Origin: CAYLOC01 sp964385195
GTDB lineage: Bacteria; Actinomycetota; Actinomycetes; Propionibacteriales; Nocardioidaceae
Length of the DNA stretch: 8,972 bases
Assembly (NCBI GenBank): GCA_964385195.1
Contig: CAYLOC010000142.1
Coordinates: 1-8,972, forward strand
Reading direction: 5' to 3'
The notes beneath the pieces are model-generated. The model made no database searches, had not been told where the DNA came from, and worked only from the letters and a program-made list of their open reading frames with translations. A program made the position numbers and the translations under genes. This document shows positions 6,590 through 8,972 of this stretch, one piece after another. Within the stretch, counting starts at the first letter, position 1. Each line of letters starts with the position of its first letter.

Positions 6590-7870
6590 CTACGGCGGCG
6601 AGGGAGCACCATCTGCTGCCGCAGCACTCACGGGGTAGGTCGCGGAGCGGAACGGTGACATGGTCAACGCGGCGGCAGTGACGGTGAGACCGATGGTGCC
6701 GGCCCAGATGACCGGGACGTTCCCCCACACCGTCGCCGCCCAGCCGCTCAACGGCGCCGACACCGCGATCGAGCCCCAGTTCAGCGACCGGATGGTGGCG
6801 TTCATCCGGCCACGCAGGCGGTCCGGTGTGACCAGCGTCCGGTACGTCGTCTCCGGTGGCCCTTTCAGCCCCAGCCCGGCTCCGACGATGAGCTGCGCGG
6901 CTATCAGCATCGCGAACGCGCCTGCCCCGGCCGTCGCGGTCACCACCAGGAGGTAACCCGCCGGCGTCAGCCAGTCCGCGAGCACGCACACCCTGCCCGG
7001 CCCCCATCGGTCCGCCAGGCGGGGAGCGAACCCGGCACCGACCACCCCGGACAGCCCCGTGCTGGCCAGCACCACACCGATCTGTACCGCATTCAGCCCG
7101 AGGTCGGTCACCGCGAAGAACACCAGCACCGTGGTCACCACGGAGTTGCAGAAGAACCAGGCGTGCAGGCATACGGCGTACGGCATCAGCATGGGGTGGC
7201 GGTAAACCCAGCGGGCCCCCTCCTTCAGGTCGGCGAGGACACCATCCCCGGGGCGAGCACGCCCGGGACGAGCACGCCCGGGTCGCGGCGCCTCGTCAAC
7301 GCGGACCGTGGACAGCAGGACCGCGGAGACCGCGTAGGAGACGGCGTCGGCCAGGACCGCGAACGGCGCCGATAATGCGCTGACGATGCCGCCGGCAACC
7401 GCTGGGCCGGCCGACTGTGCCGCCGTCCAGGTCTGCTCGATGCGCGCGCTGGCCGACCCCAGGACCGGTGCGGGAACCAGGCTGGGCAGGAACGACTGGT
7501 GTGCGGCGGTGAACACCATCGACGCTGTCCCGGCCGCGAACACGAGCACCGCGAGCAACCAGACGCTGAGCTGGCCGGACAACGCCAACGCGGTGATGGC
7601 GCCGAAGAGCAGTGCGCAGCACACGTCAGCAGAGACCAACAGCAGGCGTCGGCGTACCCGGTCCACGACGACTCCCGCGAGCATCCCGAACAGCAGCAAC
7701 GGCAGCCACTGCGCCGACTTCACCCAGCCCAGCGCCGCCTGGTCGGCGTGCAGGGTATCGATCAGCAGCAGCTGCAGCGCCAGTCCGGAGATGAACGTGC
7801 CCATGCAGGACACGGCATCGGCGATCCAGAACCGCACGAACTGCGGATACCGGCTGGGTGCATGCCGCAT
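6590..7870 (-). CDS. MFS transporter, EntS/TMR3-like exporter
   Basis: This is a membrane protein of 426 residues from the ATG at 7870, with about 12 hydrophobic segments in two halves. A motif-A-like loop, GMLAGVVVDRVRRR, lies at 62-75 and a second, degenerate one (APRLADRWGPGR) at 282-293. RLRGRMNA (351-358) is typical of the EntS/TMR3 branch of the major facilitator superfamily, whose members export siderophores, drugs or metal-linked compounds using the proton gradient. Between the halves lies an Arg/Pro/Gly-rich loop (197-210) built from a short tandem repeat. An in-frame TTG at 7882 could add four residues; neither start has a clear ribosome binding site. Leu166 is a rare TTA codon (7373-7375). 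The gene follows the chelatase-like gene on the same strand by about 60 bases and probably shares its leader-controlled transcript. The substrate is unknown; a siderophore, tetrapyrrole or sulfur compound would fit the context. Confidence 0.9.
   Translation of the reverse strand: MRHAPSRYPQFVRFWIADAVSCMGTFISGLALQLLLIDTLHADQAALGWVKSAQWLPLLLFGMLAGVVVDRVRRRLLLVSADVCCALLFGAITALALSGQLSVWLLAVLVFAAGTASMVFTAAHQSFLPSLVPAPVLGSASARIEQTWTAAQSAGPAVAGGIVSALSAPFAVLADAVSYAVSAVLLSTVRVDEAPRPGRARPGRARPGDGVLADLKEGARWVYRHPMLMPYAVCLHAWFFCNSVVTTVLVFFAVTDLGLNAVQIGVVLASTGLSGVVGAGFAPRLADRWGPGRVCVLADWLTPAGYLLVVTATAGAGAFAMLIAAQLIVGAGLGLKGPPETTYRTLVTPDRLRGRMNATIRSLNWGSIAVSAPLSGWAATVWGNVPVIWAGTIGLTVTAAALTMSPFRSATYPVSAAAADGAPSPP
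7254..7282 (-). repeat. Short in-frame tandem repeat in the MFS central loop
   Basis: CGAGCACGCCCGGG occurs at 7254-7267 and again at 7269-7282 (+ strand reading), a period of 15 bases. It encodes the repeated PGRAR in the loop between the two transporter halves, where length changes should be tolerated. Confidence 0.75.
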
Positions 7871-7898
7871 GACGGGAGTCAACCAGGGGCCGCGCCGG

Positions 7899-7919
7899 GC
7901 GGCACCGGGACCCTGCCGC
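7899..7919 (-). other. Hairpin between chelatase-like and MFS genes
   Basis: GCGGCA (7899-7904) and TGCCGC (7914-7919) form a six-base stem with a nine-base loop in the intergenic space. There is no T run on either side. It may reduce read-through or stabilise the message between the two genes; chance is also possible at this GC content. Confidence 0.3.
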
Positions 7920-7930
7920 GTGCGACCGGC

Positions 7931-8677
7931 TCAGGCGGGAATGTCCACCAGTTGGAACGCGCCGACCGAGTAGCGGGCCACGAGCAGACGCGAGACCTCC
8001 TCGTGTGCTCCCAGTGGTTCCGACACGGCGACGGCGCCGGCCTCCAGGGCGAGATCGCGTGCGTCGCGGGTCAGGTCCCCTTCGGTGAGGAACAGCGACC
8101 CCACGGCGACATGCCGTCGCCCCCGCCAACGCAGCGCGCGCACCGCCTCGCCCGTCGAGGGCGGGGAGGTGGAGGCGAACGCCACCTTGGTCGGGAGCCG
8201 GTGCCGGTTGCCCCAGGTACGGGCCAGCCGGGCGAAGACCTCGTTCGCGCGGGTGTCCGGTGACCCGACGGCCGCCAGCACCAGGGCGTCCAACTCGCGT
8301 ACGTGGGCGGATCGCAGGGCCGCGCGGAGGCGGGCATCCAGCACACCGAGGAGGCTGGGGTCGGGGCCGAGCGGGGTGGAGGTGCGGACCGCGACGGAGG
8401 GGACCGCGGCGTCGGCCTCGGCGACGGCGGCCTCGGCAGCGCCGTGGTCGTCGTAGGGAGAGACCGCCAGCGGTACGATGACGGCTTCGCGCACTCCGCG
8501 CCCGGCCAGTCGGCGTACAGCGTCGACCAACGGCGGACGGCGGTGATCAAGGAACGCGACCTCGACGGGAAGACCCGGGCGTAGCGTACGGGTGAGCGAC
8601 ACGATCTCGCGTGCCGTCCGGGCACAGCGGGGGTCGGTGCTGCCTCGGCTGAGGGCGATCAATGCTGGAGCGGTCAT
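7931..8677 (-). CDS. CbiX-like two-domain protein (sirohydrochlorin chelatase family), active site altered
   Basis: This 248-residue protein has two tandem CbiX-type domains, the usual actinobacterial layout of sirohydrochlorin chelatases, which insert iron or cobalt into sirohydrochlorin. Domain 1 starts PALIALSRGSTDPR and contains FLDHRRPPL and VIVPLAVSPYDDHG. Domain 2 contains LVLAAVGSPDTRAN, AVGSLFLTEGD and VSEPLGAHEEVSRLLVARY, close to the family pattern. The usual His of the first HGS is Arg11 here, and the second metal-site His, normally in a GYH..D context, is absent at the expected place; His78 is one residue away. The protein may therefore be a chelatase with a changed site, a metal-binding homologue or inactive. 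The start fits the family N-terminus but has no Shine-Dalgarno sequence. A leader peptide gene ends 39 bases upstream, so translation is probably controlled by that leader. The MFS gene follows. Confidence 0.85.
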   Translation of the reverse strand: MTAPALIALSRGSTDPRCARTAREIVSLTRTLRPGLPVEVAFLDHRRPPLVDAVRRLAGRGVREAVIVPLAVSPYDDHGAAEAAVAEADAAVPSVAVRTSTPLGPDPSLLGVLDARLRAALRSAHVRELDALVLAAVGSPDTRANEVFARLARTWGNRHRLPTKVAFASTSPPSTGEAVRALRWRGRRHVAVGSLFLTEGDLTRDARDLALEAGAVAVSEPLGAHEEVSRLLVARYSVGAFQLVDIPA

Positions 8678-8823
8678 GAGGAACCCGGATTCTTGACGAA
8701 GGGATGGGGGCGGAGGTCAAGCGGGGAGACACATCATGCTGCGCCACATGCCGAAGTCCACGTGGCGCCGGGCCACGAGGTACCAGGTCGGCAGGGGGGC
8801 ATCGCTCATGACCCCCATCCTTC
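8672..8823 (-). promoter_or_regulatory. Putative leader-peptide attenuator
   Basis: In the - strand transcript the leader's ribosome-binding region GAAGGATGGGGG (8823 down to 8812) is complementary to CCCCCATCCCTTC (8710 down to 8698), with one bulged base. The leader start GGTCATGAG (8813-8805) is complementary to the chelatase start CTCATGACC (8680-8672). CTTGAC at the leader stop (8721-8716) pairs with GTCAAG (8697-8692), placing the C-rich anti-ribosome-binding segment in an 18-base loop. Inside the leader, GCGCCAC (8767-8761) can pair either with the upstream copy of GTGGC (8776-8772) or with GTGGCGC (8747-8741). These exclusive pairings fit attenuation tuned by ribosome position. No U-run terminator is seen, so Rho or blocked translation of the chelatase gene is the likelier output. 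This was worked out by eye with no folding energies. Confidence 0.55.
8717..8809 (-). CDS. Putative leader peptide, 30 residues, sulfur-type
   Basis: This short gene runs ATG (8809) to TGA (8717-8719) on the - strand. The peptide starts MSDAPLPTWYL, continues VARRHVDFGMWRSMMC and ends LPA. The pattern Arg-Arg-His-Val-Asp followed by Arg-Ser and a Cys near the end matches the small proteins annotated as putative leader peptides in actinobacteria, which lie before sulfate-assimilation and related genes. There, ribosome stalling near the cysteine codon is thought to report cysteine supply. AGGA lies eight bases before the ATG within a purine-rich stretch. An in-frame ATG at 8818 has no spacing to a ribosome binding site and is less likely. 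The next gene, a CbiX-like protein, starts 39 bases after the stop, and siroheme is the cofactor of sulfite reductase, so the context fits. Only one cysteine is present (Cys27). Confidence 0.8.
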   Translation of the reverse strand: MSDAPLPTWYLVARRHVDFGMWRSMMCLPA

Positions 8824-8827
8824 CGTC

Positions 8828-8890
8828 CAGGTGGTGAGACGACAAGACCAAATCTCACTATACGAGCCTTATGCTCAGATGGTGAGACGA
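8828..8890. repeat. Repeated operator-like elements around the leader promoter
   Basis: CAGGTGGTGAGACGA (8828-8842) and CAGATGGTGAGACGA (8876-8890) differ at one base and start 48 bases apart in the same orientation. An inverted copy of the core, TCTCAC (8853-8858), lies between them, so GTGAGA (8834-8839) and TCTCAC form an inverted repeat with a 13-base spacer. The three core elements cover the -35, discriminator and early transcribed regions of the proposed - strand promoter, as expected for binding sites of a transcription factor. I cannot identify the regulator. Confidence 0.6.
8857..8885 (-). promoter_or_regulatory. Candidate promoter of the leader-cbiX-MFS operon
   Basis: On the - strand TATAGT (8862-8857) is a good -10 element in a local AT-rich patch, rare in this window. 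Seventeen bases upstream is a poor -35 (TCACCA, 8885-8880), which suggests dependence on an activator or an unusual sigma factor. Transcription would start near 8850, giving about 40 bases before the leader ATG. Confidence 0.5.
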
Positions 8891-8914
8891 TCGATCGGCG
8901 TACTCCGCGGCCGA

Positions 8915-8928
8915 GTGACGCAGGTCAC
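8915..8928. promoter_or_regulatory. GTGAC-N4-GTCAC palindrome, Crp/Fnr-like site
   Basis: GTGACGCAGGTCAC is a perfect five-base inverted repeat with a four-base centre. It fits the GTG-N6-GNCAC consensus described for Streptomyces Crp. It lies about 50 bases upstream of the candidate promoter and could also serve a gene beyond the right edge. A short palindrome can arise by chance. Confidence 0.3.
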
Positions 8929-8972
8929 GATCGGTCGCGGACGGTCGCCGGTGACGGTGCCCAGAGTGGCGG

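Noticed and set aside
7386..8263. Open frames on the + strand opposite the MFS and chelatase-like genes
   Set aside because: They are low-complexity translations opposite genes with clear domains.
8816..8818. Earlier in-frame ATG for the leader peptide
   Set aside because: The purine-rich ribosome binding sequence directly abuts it, leaving no spacing; the ATG at 8809 is better placed.
8547..8858. 103-codon open frame on the - strand overlapping leader and chelatase start
   Set aside because: It runs in another frame through the chelatase start and the leader peptide, is rich in Arg and Pro, and shows no family pattern.

Overview
The window is very GC-rich (about 70% by eye), with strong G/C bias at third codon positions, tightly packed genes and frequent 4-base ATGA start/stop overlaps. 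Together with actinobacterial-type proteins and an actinobacterial-type leader peptide, this points to an actinomycete (Actinomycetota). The genus cannot be told from the sequence alone.

Left part (1-6516, + strand). This looks like one operon for making and exporting a glycoconjugate. In order it holds the C-terminal half of a GT4 glycosyltransferase (cut by the window edge), a half-size ABC exporter, two successive APH-fold phosphotransferases, a UDP-glucose/GDP-mannose dehydrogenase and a small GlsB/YeaQ-type membrane protein. The first five are within 1 base of each other or overlap (gap 1, overlaps of 17, 4 and 4 bases), so they are almost certainly co-transcribed and translationally coupled. 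A plausible reading is this: the dehydrogenase makes a uronic-acid nucleotide sugar, the glycosyltransferase adds sugar to an acceptor, the two kinases phosphorylate a sugar or other small intermediate, and the ABC protein moves the product across the membrane. The product itself cannot be named. The GlsB-like gene follows after 50 bases and may have its own start signals. A stem-loop at 6520-6572 separates this convergent pair of transcription units.

Right part (6590-8890, - strand). Read right to left, there is a promoter region with repeated GTGAGA/TCTCAC elements, then a 30-residue leader peptide, a two-domain CbiX-like (sirohydrochlorin chelatase family) protein and an MFS exporter. The leader gene (8717-8809) carries the arginine-arginine-His-Val-Asp and late-cysteine pattern of actinobacterial leader peptides found before sulfur-assimilation genes. 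Its ribosome-binding region is almost perfectly complementary to the C-rich stretch between it and the chelatase gene, and the two start-codon regions are complementary to each other. This looks like a translation-dependent attenuator of a siroheme or sulfur-linked operon. The chelatase-like protein lacks the usual His of its N-terminal HGS motif, so its activity is uncertain.

Right edge (8891-8972). I see no convincing gene, only a GTGAC-N4-GTCAC palindrome. No tRNA, rRNA, CRISPR array, insertion sequence or phage gene was found. No gene-free stretch exceeds 300 bases.
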